NCBI GenBank assembly: GCA_018333655.1
Contig: JAGXTJ010000023.1
Span: 1-64,000 of the forward strand
Reading direction: 5' to 3'
DNA length: 64,000 bases
Origin: Bacillota bacterium
GTDB taxonomy: Bacteria > Bacillota > UBA994
Shown here piece after piece: positions 1-8,180 of this stretch. The position numbers and the translations under genes are program-made. Under the pieces are notes generated by a model. That model was not told the DNA's origin and ran no database searches. It worked only from the letters and a program-made list of their open reading frames with translations. Positions within the stretch are counted from its first letter, which is position 1; each line of letters opens with the position of its first letter.

Positions 1-38
1 CATACTCTGTGTACTCTGTGGTTAATAAACGTACCTTC

Positions 39-80
39 TCTCTTGTCTCTTGCCTCTCGCCTCTTGCCTCTTGCCTCTTG
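39..80. repeat. Heptamer tandem repeat upstream of lgt
   Basis: Six consecutive 7-bp units of the form YCTCTTG (one unit reads CCTCTCG) occupy these positions, followed by a partial unit. The stretch is a strongly pyrimidine-biased strand with no coding sense that I trust. It lies about 50 bp in front of lgt. Slipped-strand expansion is the simplest origin; no function is visible. Confidence 0.8.
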
Positions 81-130
81 TCTTATGTGCGGTAATCGTA
101 TAGCATGAGCATGAAAAAGTAGAGAGTGAG

Positions 131-886
131 ATGATGGGTGCTATGAATCCCATAGCTTTTGAGGTGCTCGGCGTGAGCATTCGGTGGTACGGAATTTTTA
201 TTACGGCGGGGATGCTTCTCGGCATAGCCCTAGCCTTGCGCGAGGTGCGGCGTCAAGGGGAGAATGAGAGCTGGTATCTCGATATGCTCCTTTTAGCCAT
301 TCCAGCTGGGCTACTTGGGGCTAGACTCTACTATGTAATCTTTAACTTTAGCAGCTATGAAACGTGGGCGGCAGCACTAAACTTTCGCGAGGGAGGGCTG
401 GCCATCCACGGCGGGGTTATGGGCGCTGCCCTTGTCGCCTTTCTCTATGTGCGTTACAGAAAGGTTGACTTCTGGCAGTGGGCGGACATCGCCGCCCCTA
501 GCCTCATCTTAGCGCAAGCCATCGGCAGGTGGGGTAATTTCTTTAATGAGGAGGCGTACGGCATTCCCACGCGCTTGCCCTGGGCGATGTACATCGCCAA
601 TGAATACCGGCATCCGGCTTTTCTCTACGAATCGCTGTGGAATATCGCGGTGTTCGTTTTGCTGCTTTGGATGTCGCGCCGGAGAAGCTTTAGAGGACAA
701 ATCGCCACTCTCTACGTCACCTTGTATTCTGTAGGCCGACTGTGGATCGAACAAATTAGGGCAGACAGCCTCATGCTCGGGCCTTTCAAGGTTGCACAAC
801 TAGTGAGCGTGCTTTTGATTGTACTCGGCGCTTACTGCTATGTTCGCCTGAAGCGGCAGCAGTACGGGCAGAGCAAGGCTCTGTAA
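131..886 (+). CDS. lgt: Prolipoprotein diacylglyceryl transferase
   Basis: This 251-residue integral membrane enzyme transfers the diacylglyceryl group from phosphatidylglycerol to the lipobox cysteine of prolipoproteins, the first step of lipoprotein maturation. Several hydrophobic segments are spread along the protein. The Lgt signature (AIGRWGNFFNEEAYG) lies near residues 130-144 and the conserved HGG segment (AIHGGVMGA) near residue 92. Length is slightly short but normal for the family. ATG 131 is chosen because a GAGAGTGAG stretch precedes it; ATG 134 and 143 are alternatives. The signal peptidase that acts next (lspA) lies about 44 kb away in the same window. Confidence 0.95.
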   Translation: MMGAMNPIAFEVLGVSIRWYGIFITAGMLLGIALALREVRRQGENESWYLDMLLLAIPAGLLGARLYYVIFNFSSYETWAAALNFREGGLAIHGGVMGAALVAFLYVRYRKVDFWQWADIAAPSLILAQAIGRWGNFFNEEAYGIPTRLPWAMYIANEYRHPAFLYESLWNIAVFVLLLWMSRRRSFRGQIATLYVTLYSVGRLWIEQIRADSLMLGPFKVAQLVSVLLIVLGAYCYVRLKRQQYGQSKAL

Positions 887-912
887 CAAGTTGCTACCCT
901 CCTTCATACTAT
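885..912 (+). promoter_or_regulatory. Candidate sigma-E/sigma-K type promoter of cotE
   Basis: A CATACTAT box at 905-912 fits the CATAnnnT -10 pattern of mother-cell sigma factors. An AACA at 885-888 sits 16 bp upstream, where sigma-K promoters carry a short AC-containing -35. In B. subtilis cotE is transcribed by sigma-E and sigma-K. A start point near 919 is expected. Consensus match only. Confidence 0.45.
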
Positions 913-930
913 GGTCTAACCGAAGGGGGT
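896..930 (+). promoter_or_regulatory. Leader inverted repeat that can hide the cotE ribosome binding site
   Basis: ACCC (896-899) and CCTTC (901-905) are complementary to GAAGG (922-926) and GGGT (927-930), nine pairs with one bulged base. The 3' arm is the cotE Shine-Dalgarno sequence. The putative -10 box starts at the end of the 5' arm, so only read-through RNA from lgt would contain both arms. Confidence 0.5.
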
Positions 931-939
931 GAATAGTTT

Positions 940-1494
940 ATGTGGAACCGCCAAGATTCTTTAGGGCTTCGGGACATCATTGCTCGTACCACCTGTGCCA
1001 AAGGGCAAAAACGCTTCAAACAGACGTTCTCCATACATACGACTCATGTTCCCGACACGGTTCTTGGCTACCGGATAACCAACCACAGCTTTGTGGCCTT
1101 GCCCGAGCGCAACTACGTGGTCATTACGGGTCAGTACGATGGGCATGTTTGGTATGCGTATGATCGTGGTAATCAGACGTATGTGGACAAGAAGACCATC
1201 TGCTACACCGAACACGTGCCGGTAGTTGACTTAGAAGGCGTGCGTCTCCTTGTAGGAGAGCACGTGCAGGCTGCGGTCGTCAAAGAACCTCGCATTACGG
1301 ATGCCCATTTGCGGCGTGGGGTAGTCGAAGTGACGGCCATGCTGGAGTACTACGCCGAAATAGTCGGCGAAGCGAAGTTGTGGGTTAAGGTCTTCGAGCC
1401 GCCAGATTGTGTGGACGACAAGAAGCACGTTGATTTCACCGAAACCGAAGAGGAAGAATTTGATGACTTCCCTGAGGATGAAGAAGATTTCTAG
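940..1494 (+). CDS. cotE: CotE-type spore coat morphogenetic protein
   Basis: The 184-residue product matches the outer spore coat protein CotE family by pattern: an N-terminal IIARTTCAKGQKRFK segment, PDTVLGYRITNHSF, VWYAYD and AEIVGEAKLWVKV correspond in order and spacing to conserved CotE blocks, and the last 20 residues are almost all Asp/Glu, as in the B. subtilis protein. In Bacillus, CotE surrounds the forespore and anchors the outer coat in the mother cell. An excellent GAAGGGGG ribosome binding site precedes ATG 940. A rho-independent terminator follows, so the gene is probably monocistronic. It directly precedes the YheC/D island, which fits a shared role in the spore coat. Confidence 0.88.
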   Translation: MWNRQDSLGLRDIIARTTCAKGQKRFKQTFSIHTTHVPDTVLGYRITNHSFVALPERNYVVITGQYDGHVWYAYDRGNQTYVDKKTICYTEHVPVVDLEGVRLLVGEHVQAAVVKEPRITDAHLRRGVVEVTAMLEYYAEIVGEAKLWVKVFEPPDCVDDKKHVDFTETEEEEFDDFPEDEEDF

Positions 1495-1516
1495 AGCCAT
1501 CAAGCCATAGTCTGGG

Positions 1517-1542
1517 AGCCGCCTGCGTAGGCGGTTTTTTTT
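1517..1542 (+). terminator. Rho-independent terminator after cotE
   Basis: CCGCC (1519-1523) pairs with GGCGG (1530-1534), extended on both sides by T-A, G-U and A-T pairs, and is followed by a run of eight T. It lies 23 bp past the cotE stop. Confidence 0.88.
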
Positions 1543-1543
1543 G

Positions 1544-1572
1544 CACACTTCATCCGTTCTCCTTCATATGTT
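1544..1572 (+). promoter_or_regulatory. Candidate mother-cell sigma promoter of the YheC/D island
   Basis: CATATGTT at 1565-1572 fits CATAnnnT, and CACA at 1544-1547 lies 17 bp upstream, the arrangement of sigma-K promoters. TCCGTTC (1553-1559), upstream of the -10 box, is complementary to GAACGGA (1591-1597), which includes part of the ribosome binding site of the next gene. Weak consensus evidence; position between a terminator and a spore-coat-like gene supports it. Confidence 0.4.
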
Positions 1573-1605
1573 GGAGTGACCCGCTAGTTGGAACGGAGGT
1601 TGAGA

Positions 1606-2958
1606 GTGCTTGTAAGAGTAGAATTGGCGGCGCTTCTTGAGGACGTAGGCGGTAGTATTATGCGAATGCCTTGGAGTCTGATGAGGGATCTGGGCGTTAG
1701 TGAATCTACACTAGAAGTCTGTTTGGGCCAGTCGATGGCGCAGGCACAGGTGGAAAGACTCTCTGCGGAAGATGATGACAGACGAGTCTATCTTAGCAAA
1801 CCACTCCTAATGTCCCTACATCTTAATGAGTGTATGCGTCTTGGTTTCTGGCGAGAGCAAGGCAGCAATAGGCTGCGCTTAGGCCCCGTGCTAGGTATAC
1901 TGGTTGGACTTCACAGTGACAAAATGCTGGGCTTACGCGAGAAAAATATCAGGGACTTCGCCCGCTTGGCCAGGCAAAGAGGTGCCCTGACCTATGCCTT
2001 CGGAGCAAGCGATATCGACTGGCAGCGGTCTTGCATCACCGGGTGGGTTTTTAATCGCCATAAGCTAGTGAGGATGGAGTGTCCGCTACCCGATGTTGTT
2101 TACGACAAAGTGTCTAGCCGCCGGGTGGAGAATTCGGGCGCCGTAATCGAGATGAAGGATAGGCTGCGCGAGTATCCTCGCCTTAAGTACTACAACCTAG
2201 CCTTCTTCAACAAATGGGACGTGCATTGTCTGCTCGCGGCGCACCCACTGCTTAGTAAGTTCTTGCCGAGTACGGCGGAGCTTACGCCTGAACGGCTACT
2301 AGAGTACCTGGGGCGATACAGAGCGGTTTTTGTTAAGCCTACAGAGGGCTCGCTAGGAAGCGGCATTCTCCGTATTGGCAGGGTTGGTACTCTCTACTCT
2401 TACCGTTTTACGCGCCTAAATCGTCCTGACCTGCAGGGGGTTTGTTACAGCAGTGACAAGGTTGTGCGCTTAATTAAGAAGCTGATGCAGCAAGGGCAGT
2501 ACGTGGTACAAAGAGGACTTCGGCTAGCTCGCGTGAATGGCGGGCCCTTTGACTGCAGGGTGCTGCTGCAAAAAAACCTGCGTAACAAATGGGTTGTAGA
2601 AAGTATAGTTGCGCGGGTTGCTGAGCCTGGCAATATAATTTCGAACATGTCAGATGGAGCGTACTTACTGCATCCGCGGCAGGCGCTACTCTTATCTTTT
2701 GGGCCACAGGGTAACTCGTCGATGCTTATCCGCACTATGAGAAGGATAGCTAGAGCCACAGCTCTAGCTATAGAGAAGGGGATGGGCATGGAATTTGCGG
2801 AGATGGGCGTAGATCTAGCCTTTGACACGAACGGTAGACTGTGGATACTAGAGGCCAATTCGCGGCCCGGTCGCCAAACCAATGACCTTAGAGAGCGACA
2901 TGTCTCGAGTTCAGTTGTAAGGTTTGTCGGATATCTTTGCAGCCGCGGCAGGCTGTAA
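1606..2958 (+). CDS. YheC/YheD family ATP-grasp protein, paralogue 1
   Basis: A 450-residue YheC/D-type ATP-grasp protein. An N-terminal region of about 100 residues leads into the shared LGPVLGILVGL segment, then YAFGASDIDW and DVVYDKV, characteristic of the family. The ATP-grasp core shows FVKPTEGSLGSGI (Lys near residue 244), VVQRGL, FDCRVLLQK and a C-terminal EMGVDLAFDTNG with EANSRPGR (Glu near residue 416) for Mg-ATP binding. YheC and YheD are endospore coat-associated in B. subtilis; their reaction is unknown, but ATP-grasp enzymes usually join a carboxylate to an amine. GTG 1606 is chosen because GGAGG lies 6 bp ahead; TTG 1588 is an alternative. First of four paralogues in the same operon. 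Confidence 0.85.
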   Translation: MLVRVELAALLEDVGGSIMRMPWSLMRDLGVSESTLEVCLGQSMAQAQVERLSAEDDDRRVYLSKPLLMSLHLNECMRLGFWREQGSNRLRLGPVLGILVGLHSDKMLGLREKNIRDFARLARQRGALTYAFGASDIDWQRSCITGWVFNRHKLVRMECPLPDVVYDKVSSRRVENSGAVIEMKDRLREYPRLKYYNLAFFNKWDVHCLLAAHPLLSKFLPSTAELTPERLLEYLGRYRAVFVKPTEGSLGSGILRIGRVGTLYSYRFTRLNRPDLQGVCYSSDKVVRLIKKLMQQGQYVVQRGLRLARVNGGPFDCRVLLQKNLRNKWVVESIVARVAEPGNIISNMSDGAYLLHPRQALLLSFGPQGNSSMLIRTMRRIARATALAIEKGMGMEFAEMGVDLAFDTNGRLWILEANSRPGRQTNDLRERHVSSSVVRFVGYLCSRGRL

Positions 2959-2971
2959 AGGAGGGGTGATT

Positions 2972-4375
2972 ATGTCAGTCGTCATCCTTCATCCTGATCC
3001 TAGTAGGTTGGCCTACTTGCGGCAACTTCTGCCCGAAGTGGATGTGCAGAAGAGCCTGGTCCCTAGTATAGTTCCCAAGCTCGTCATTCGATGGGGGGTC
3101 AGTGACGTAGCTGACCCCACGGGAGCAGTAGTCATTAATAGGGCTCAGTCTATGGCGCTCGTTTCTCGCGCCACGGAAGTTTGGCGGCAGAGTATGTTGA
3201 GGCTAGCTACTGGCACTAGTTTTCGCCGTTACCGGATCTACTTGTTTGATCTCTTGCCTGTCTTAGTTTATAGGCAAGAGATTGGCAGTCGAACCATTGT
3301 AGAAGTTAATCCCGAAGGGTCTAAAGAGATACGTGATGCTATCGCCTTGGCAGTGAGGGCTTTGCATGTACTGGGCCTAGACTTTGCTGTCGTGGAAATT
3401 CATCGCTCTAGTCAAGGGCGTTTGGGAGTGCGTACGGTCGATGTGGCACCTAAGATGACTAAGCGACTGGCAAATGCTCTGGTCTCCCATGTTCGCCAGC
3501 GCTTGCGTGAGGTAGACCTCAGGCAGACCATGGTGGTCTTTCAAAAAGCCAACCCGGCCTACTTGGACAAAGTGGTGAGCATCGGGGCTGACCCTGAGTT
3601 TATGCTGCGCGACTCTACCACCATGACCATGATCATGGCTTCTAAGTTCTTTCCGCGCGAGGGTTCGGTAGGATGTGATTCACTTTTCATAAGAGGTCGT
3701 GAATCAGGCTACCCCTTGGCAGAACTGAGGCCTGCGCCAAGCTACTCTCCCCTGCAGCTCCTAACGAACATTCGTATCGCAATGGAGTTAGCCTTGCGTC
3801 TCGCTCCTTTCCATAATGTAGAGTGGTGTGCTGGGAGTCTGCCCTTTGGCAAGTTCCCCATCGGAGGGCATATTCACTTCGCTGGGGTGGTGATGAGTGG
3901 CCAGCTCTTAAGAGCCCTCGATACCTATCTCTCAGTGCCCTTGCTTATGATTGAGAACATTAGAACAGCTATCGTGCGGAGAGCCAAATTTGGCTACCTC
4001 GGTGATTATAGGTTGAAAGAGCATGGCGGTTTTGAGTACCGTACTCCCGCAAGCTGGCTGGTAGCCCCCGACATTGCCTTGGCAACGCTGTGCTTAGCGA
4101 AAGTGGTCGTCAGTGAGTACCATCTTCTCAAGCGCGATGTCTTCTCCCAAGCAGAAGCACGTACCGCCTTCTCAGCGGGTGACCGCAAGTACTTTGCAGG
4201 TGTCTTTAGCCAGTTATGGCAGGACCTTAAAGCGACATCCACATACAGACTCTATGAGAGTGAATTGCAGAATCTTGAAGATAAGATCAGTGTGGGGTGG
4301 ACTTGGTCCGAAAGAGCGGATATACGGCGGGCATGGGGCCTGCGTGTGCCGCGGACGCGATTCTTCAGGAATTAA
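2972..4375 (+). CDS. PhiEco32-type COOH-NH2 ligase (putative amidoligase)
   Basis: A 467-residue protein with a poorly conserved N-terminal half and a C-terminal domain of the glutamine-synthetase-like COOH-NH2 ligase family first noticed in phage phiEco32. Visible family marks are GADPEFML near residue 206, YPLAELRPAPS near 248, FPIGGHIHFAG near 294-304 and HGGFEYRTPASWL near 350. Such enzymes are predicted to form amide bonds with ATP. A strong AAAGGAGG site directly precedes ATG 2972, 13 bp after the preceding gene; I reject the in-frame start at 2924 because it overlaps that gene and lacks a site. Amidoligase and YheC/D genes are known neighbours in Bacillota, so a joint pathway is likely, the substrate unknown. 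Confidence 0.8.
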   Translation: MSVVILHPDPSRLAYLRQLLPEVDVQKSLVPSIVPKLVIRWGVSDVADPTGAVVINRAQSMALVSRATEVWRQSMLRLATGTSFRRYRIYLFDLLPVLVYRQEIGSRTIVEVNPEGSKEIRDAIALAVRALHVLGLDFAVVEIHRSSQGRLGVRTVDVAPKMTKRLANALVSHVRQRLREVDLRQTMVVFQKANPAYLDKVVSIGADPEFMLRDSTTMTMIMASKFFPREGSVGCDSLFIRGRESGYPLAELRPAPSYSPLQLLTNIRIAMELALRLAPFHNVEWCAGSLPFGKFPIGGHIHFAGVVMSGQLLRALDTYLSVPLLMIENIRTAIVRRAKFGYLGDYRLKEHGGFEYRTPASWLVAPDIALATLCLAKVVVSEYHLLKRDVFSQAEARTAFSAGDRKYFAGVFSQLWQDLKATSTYRLYESELQNLEDKISVGWTWSERADIRRAWGLRVPRTRFFRN

Positions 4376-4393
4376 GAGAGAGAGGTGAGTAGG

Positions 4394-5512
4394 GTGCGTT
4401 CCGTCGCAGTAGGAATAATGTCCTTTCGCAACCGTACAGGGGGGATGCCTTTTGCCGAGACAGGGTACTTTCGCCAATCACTCCAGGCCGCAAAGAAGCT
4501 GTCAATGCGGGCGTTTGTCTTTTGTCCCCTCGATATCGACTGGCGTAGCCGCAGTATCTACGGCTACGTATATGACGACGCTGCCGGAGCCTGGCAGGCT
4601 AAACACTTTCCTTTTCCTGACGTGGTGTACGACCGACTATTCCCGCCGCGCGGCAGGCTGGCGAACCTTTTGTTTGCCGCCGCTAAGCGCTTACGAACCC
4701 AAGGCCAGGTACAGATGTTCGGCCGAGCCTTCCGAGGCAAGTGGGAGGTGTACAGCGCGCTGGCTAAACATGATGATGTAAAAGAACATCTTCCTGAGAC
4801 AAGGCCCCTTCACAAACTTGCTGATTTAGACCTGCTTCTACGTAAACATGGCTATGTGTTCGTCAAGCCTGACATGGGTAGTCAAGGCGCGGGCGTGGTG
4901 TCCATTAGAGCCACAACCAATGGTTACCGTTGTCGCGGCAGAAACCACCGCAACGTTCCATACGCAGTAAACACACATTCCCTAGCCCATGTTCTGGCGG
5001 TAGCTAAGTCCGCCAGTATGCGCCGGCGGCTATTGGTGCAACAAGGGCTTGAGCTTAGTTTCTTACAGGGACGTACCTTTGATGTGAGGGCAGTTGTGCA
5101 AAAGGACCACGAAGGAAAGTGGCAGTTGACGGGCGCGGCGGTGAGAATCGGCCGCCCGGGTAGCGTGACCTCAAACTTGCATGGTGGTGGTCATGCTGCG
5201 CGCCCGGAGGCGCTGCTTAAACGTGCGTTTCCCGCAAGTTACAGCGAGATTATGGAAACATTAGTCCGGCTTGCCCTGAGAATACCTGCCGTCATTGACC
5301 AAGAGCTAGGCCGATACGGCGAGCTAGGACTAGACTTTGGGGTGGACAATAACGGCAAAATTTGGCTTATTGAGGCTAATAGTAAGCCTGGCCGCACCGT
5401 CTTTTTACGCACAGGGGACTATGCCTTACGAAGAACTAGCATCGCGCGGCCCATGCAGTACTCGCGGTATCTCGCTCTGCAAAAACGAAGTGGTGGTGAA
5501 GAAGTTGTTTGA
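4394..5512 (+). CDS. YheC/YheD family ATP-grasp protein, paralogue 2 (short form)
   Basis: A 372-residue YheC/D protein that lacks the roughly 80-residue N-terminal extension of its three relatives and starts almost directly with the VGIMSFRNR segment. The family core is intact: FCPLDIDWRSRS, DVVYDRL, FVKPDMGSQGAGV, LLVQQGLEL, FDVRAVVQK, ELGLDFGVDNNG and EANSKPGR. The size resembles B. subtilis YheC, whereas paralogues 1, 3 and 4 resemble the longer YheD. GTG 4394 follows AGGTGAG at a good distance; GTG 4385 is possible. The end overlaps paralogue 3 by 17 bp, which indicates translational coupling. Confidence 0.82.
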   Translation: MRSVAVGIMSFRNRTGGMPFAETGYFRQSLQAAKKLSMRAFVFCPLDIDWRSRSIYGYVYDDAAGAWQAKHFPFPDVVYDRLFPPRGRLANLLFAAAKRLRTQGQVQMFGRAFRGKWEVYSALAKHDDVKEHLPETRPLHKLADLDLLLRKHGYVFVKPDMGSQGAGVVSIRATTNGYRCRGRNHRNVPYAVNTHSLAHVLAVAKSASMRRRLLVQQGLELSFLQGRTFDVRAVVQKDHEGKWQLTGAAVRIGRPGSVTSNLHGGGHAARPEALLKRAFPASYSEIMETLVRLALRIPAVIDQELGRYGELGLDFGVDNNGKIWLIEANSKPGRTVFLRTGDYALRRTSIARPMQYSRYLALQKRSGGEEVV

Positions 5513-6842
5513 GCTATCTCACAGTGGCAGTGTGCTGTATATAACTAGTGACGAGGCCAGTAAATGGAGTTTGGTGCATGGTCAAGAAGTCTCTGTCAGG
5601 TTTGGCTGTTGTGTGGCGCCTGCCGCCCTACATGTAGAGGAACATAGGCAACGGCAGCGCATGAGTGTGTTGCTTAGGGCACGACTTCATTTTCCCTCTG
5701 CCTACAGGGGTAATTTGCTCTACCATGCCGAGCGGAAGGAAGTGCAAATTGGGCCTCTGATTGGTTTTTTGACGATGCCGCAGGGAGGTAAGTCTGGAGC
5801 GTGGGATAGTAACCTCTACAGTGGCTTGCAGGCGGCCGCTCGCCATGTAGATGCTTTCACCTATGCCTTTAGCCCTAGAGATGTAGACTGGTCGTCGCGC
5901 TTGGTGCGTGGCCATTACAGGGGTAGGGGCGCTGTTAAGCAGCTTATCGTTCCCCTGGCAGATGTGATCTATAATCGGGTGTCAAATCGCAGCCAAGAGC
6001 GAACCGCCCTTTATCGACACTTTTTGAAACGCGTGGCGGACAATAAGCATCCTTACTTGTTCAACCCCCACTTCTTTAATAAATGGCAAGTGCATCGTTG
6101 GCTTTCTTCTGATGGAGAGGTGCGTCAATATCTTCCCGAGACGCGTTTGTTAGGTGGAGTGCGCGACATGGAGCGGATAGTGTCTCGCCATGGGCATGCC
6201 TATGTCAAACCTTTGGGCGGAAGCCAAGGCAAAGGCATTGTCCGCGTCGCAGGTCTTAAGGAAGGCGGTTATGCCGTTCATTATCGCACTGGTGCCAGCA
6301 ATGTGCTGCATTATCACGCTAATTTTGCCGAGGCAGCGTCAGAGGTTCTGGCTGCTAAAGAGCGGCGAGGCTACCTCGTTCAGCAGGGCTTGACTTTAGC
6401 CAAGTATCGCGGCAGCACCTTTGATGTCAGGGTAACCATGCACAAGCAGGGTAGTGGAGAATGGGAGGTAGTGGGGCCTGCGGCAAAAGTTGCAGTAACA
6501 GGGGCAGTCACTACGCATGTACATAATGGCGGTAGGGTCTACCCGCTAAAGAAAGTGTTGCGCGAGGTTTTTCCGCAGCATGAAGCAGATATCTTTCTTC
6601 GCCTAGTCGTGGCCAGCAAGAAAATTGCCGTGGCGCTAGAGCGCGCCTGCAAACTGCGCTTAGGGGAATTAGGCCTAGACCTCGGTATAACACCAAGGGG
6701 GGAGGTTTATCTCTTTGAGGTGAACGCGCGGCCTGGGCGCATGGTGTTTGCTCCCGGCTGGGCCAGAAAAGATGGTAGGCACTCCTTGCGCTGTCTCACT
6801 GCGTTTGCGCACTACGCAGCCGGCTTTGGCGAAGTAGATTAG
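5496..6842 (+). CDS. YheC/YheD family ATP-grasp protein, paralogue 3
   Basis: A 448-residue long-form YheC/D protein. After an N-terminal domain of about 85 residues come IGPLIGFLTM, YAFSPRDVDW and DVIYNRVSNRS, then the ATP-grasp marks YVKPLGGSQGKGI, YLVQQGLTLAKYRG, FDVRVTMHK, a TTHVHNGG loop and ELGLDLGITPRG with FEVNARPGR. The start lies inside the end of paralogue 2; three consecutive GTG codons (5490, 5493, 5496) and TTG 5505 are available and no strong ribosome binding site decides between them. The 17-bp overlap and 3-bp gap to the next gene show one transcription unit. Confidence 0.82.
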   Translation: MKKLFELSHSGSVLYITSDEASKWSLVHGQEVSVRFGCCVAPAALHVEEHRQRQRMSVLLRARLHFPSAYRGNLLYHAERKEVQIGPLIGFLTMPQGGKSGAWDSNLYSGLQAAARHVDAFTYAFSPRDVDWSSRLVRGHYRGRGAVKQLIVPLADVIYNRVSNRSQERTALYRHFLKRVADNKHPYLFNPHFFNKWQVHRWLSSDGEVRQYLPETRLLGGVRDMERIVSRHGHAYVKPLGGSQGKGIVRVAGLKEGGYAVHYRTGASNVLHYHANFAEAASEVLAAKERRGYLVQQGLTLAKYRGSTFDVRVTMHKQGSGEWEVVGPAAKVAVTGAVTTHVHNGGRVYPLKKVLREVFPQHEADIFLRLVVASKKIAVALERACKLRLGELGLDLGITPRGEVYLFEVNARPGRMVFAPGWARKDGRHSLRCLTAFAHYAAGFGEVD

Positions 6843-6845
6843 GGG

Positions 6846-8180
6846 GTGCAGAAATTGCTACTAGTGAAATTGTCGGCACATGCGCCACAACAGCAAGGGG
6901 ATAGCAGGACTGTCAAAGGCGGAATGAGTGTTCTGCGCGGAACGCTGTGCACTAAGTTAGGTCACTCTGTACTACACCTGAGCCCTGAGGCTATCAAGGG
7001 GCTGGGGCTAGAGATGGGGCGAGAGGTGGCTTTGTGGCGTGATGGAAACGGTTACAGATTAGGGCCTTACATTGGCATTATGACTGTGAGGCGCCCGCAG
7101 GCGCAGCCGGGGTTTGCTGGAATCGGTGGCAGGCGAGATAATTTCGTGGGGTTATCGCGTATGGGGCAGAAAATGGGTGCTGTTGTCTTTGTTTTTGCGG
7201 CCGAGGATGTAGATTATCAGGCCCAGAGAATTACGGGCTTCTGCCTAGAGGGTAGCGGACAATGGACTCGCGTGAGTCTGCCTTGGCCTGACGTCATCTA
7301 CAACCGGGTTCCTGATCGCCAATCGGAAGAAAAGGCAGCGGTAGCGCTACTTAAGAAGAGATTTGTCGCAGCAGGGGGGGCTCTCTTCAATTCCGGGTTT
7401 TTTCATAAGTGGCAGATCACTGAGGCCCTCATTCGTCAAGGGGCAGTAAAGCACTACCTCCCTGAAACGAAATTGCTAGAGACAGCCCGCGATTTTCTTA
7501 GCATGTTGGCAGAACATAGTCTGCTCTACCTTAAGCCTGTCAGCAGCTTTGCCGGACAGGGAATCCTCCAAGTTAGCCGCTTGCCTCACCGGTTGCTTTT
7601 GCGCTACCGCGCGGGAGATGAGGTGAAAGAGGAGCACTATGGGAATGTAGAAAGCCTCTTAAGAGCAGTAAAGCAGCATAAAATACCTGGCCAGTACCTA
7701 GTCCAGCAGGGCTTGGCGCTAGCGAAGTATCGTGGGGCAATATTTGACGCACGTGCCCTGGTACAAAAGACGAGTGAGGGCGACTGGGATCTAACTGGTG
7801 TCGGCATACGGGTAGCGAGCCGCGGGGGGATAACAACTCATGTGCCCTGTGGTGGCCATATTGCCTCCTTAGAAAATGTGCTGCAAGAAGTCTATGGCGA
7901 GACAGAAGTGAAGTCGAGTGGTGTCTGGCTGCGGGTTAAAAATCTCGCGCTAGCGATTGCACCGGCCATAGAAAAAAGCCTTGGGCAGACTCTAGGGGAG
8001 ATGTCCATGGATATCGGCATCACCTCTGCCGGGCACTGCTACTTCTTAGAAGCAAATGCCAAGCCTATGAAGTTCGATGAACCCCACATTTGGCGCCGTT
8101 CTTTGCGTAGACGCGTCGAGTACTGCAGGTTCCTGGCGGGATGGCGGGGCGACGAGGTACACAGCTATGCGGGTAACTAA
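6846..8180 (+). CDS. YheC/YheD family ATP-grasp protein, paralogue 4
   Basis: A 444-residue long-form YheC/D protein with LGPYIGIMTV, FVFAAEDVDY, DVIYNRVPDRQ, LYLKPVSSFAGQGI, YLVQQGLALAKYRG, FDARALVQK, TTHVPCGGH and EMSMDIGITSAG. The C-terminal metal/ATP motif reads FLEANAKPMKF instead of the EANS(K/R)PGR of its relatives, and the phosphate-binding loop is SSFAGQG instead of G(S/G)xGxG, so this copy is the most diverged in the active site. It shares the QQGLxLAKYRG block with paralogue 3, suggesting a recent common ancestor. GTG 6846 is 3 bp after the preceding stop; ATG 6924 with AAGGCGG ahead is an alternative. Confidence 0.8.
   Translation: MQKLLLVKLSAHAPQQQGDSRTVKGGMSVLRGTLCTKLGHSVLHLSPEAIKGLGLEMGREVALWRDGNGYRLGPYIGIMTVRRPQAQPGFAGIGGRRDNFVGLSRMGQKMGAVVFVFAAEDVDYQAQRITGFCLEGSGQWTRVSLPWPDVIYNRVPDRQSEEKAAVALLKKRFVAAGGALFNSGFFHKWQITEALIRQGAVKHYLPETKLLETARDFLSMLAEHSLLYLKPVSSFAGQGILQVSRLPHRLLLRYRAGDEVKEEHYGNVESLLRAVKQHKIPGQYLVQQGLALAKYRGAIFDARALVQKTSEGDWDLTGVGIRVASRGGITTHVPCGGHIASLENVLQEVYGETEVKSSGVWLRVKNLALAIAPAIEKSLGQTLGEMSMDIGITSAGHCYFLEANAKPMKFDEPHIWRRSLRRRVEYCRFLAGWRGDEVHSYAGN

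Noticed and set aside
22-225. Minus-strand frame across the heptamer repeat
   Set aside because: Its repetitive basic peptide is a by-product of the 7-bp repeat.
2445-2882. Minus-strand frame opposite the first YheC/D gene
   Set aside because: No start signal and no similarity; the plus strand carries intact ATP-grasp motifs.
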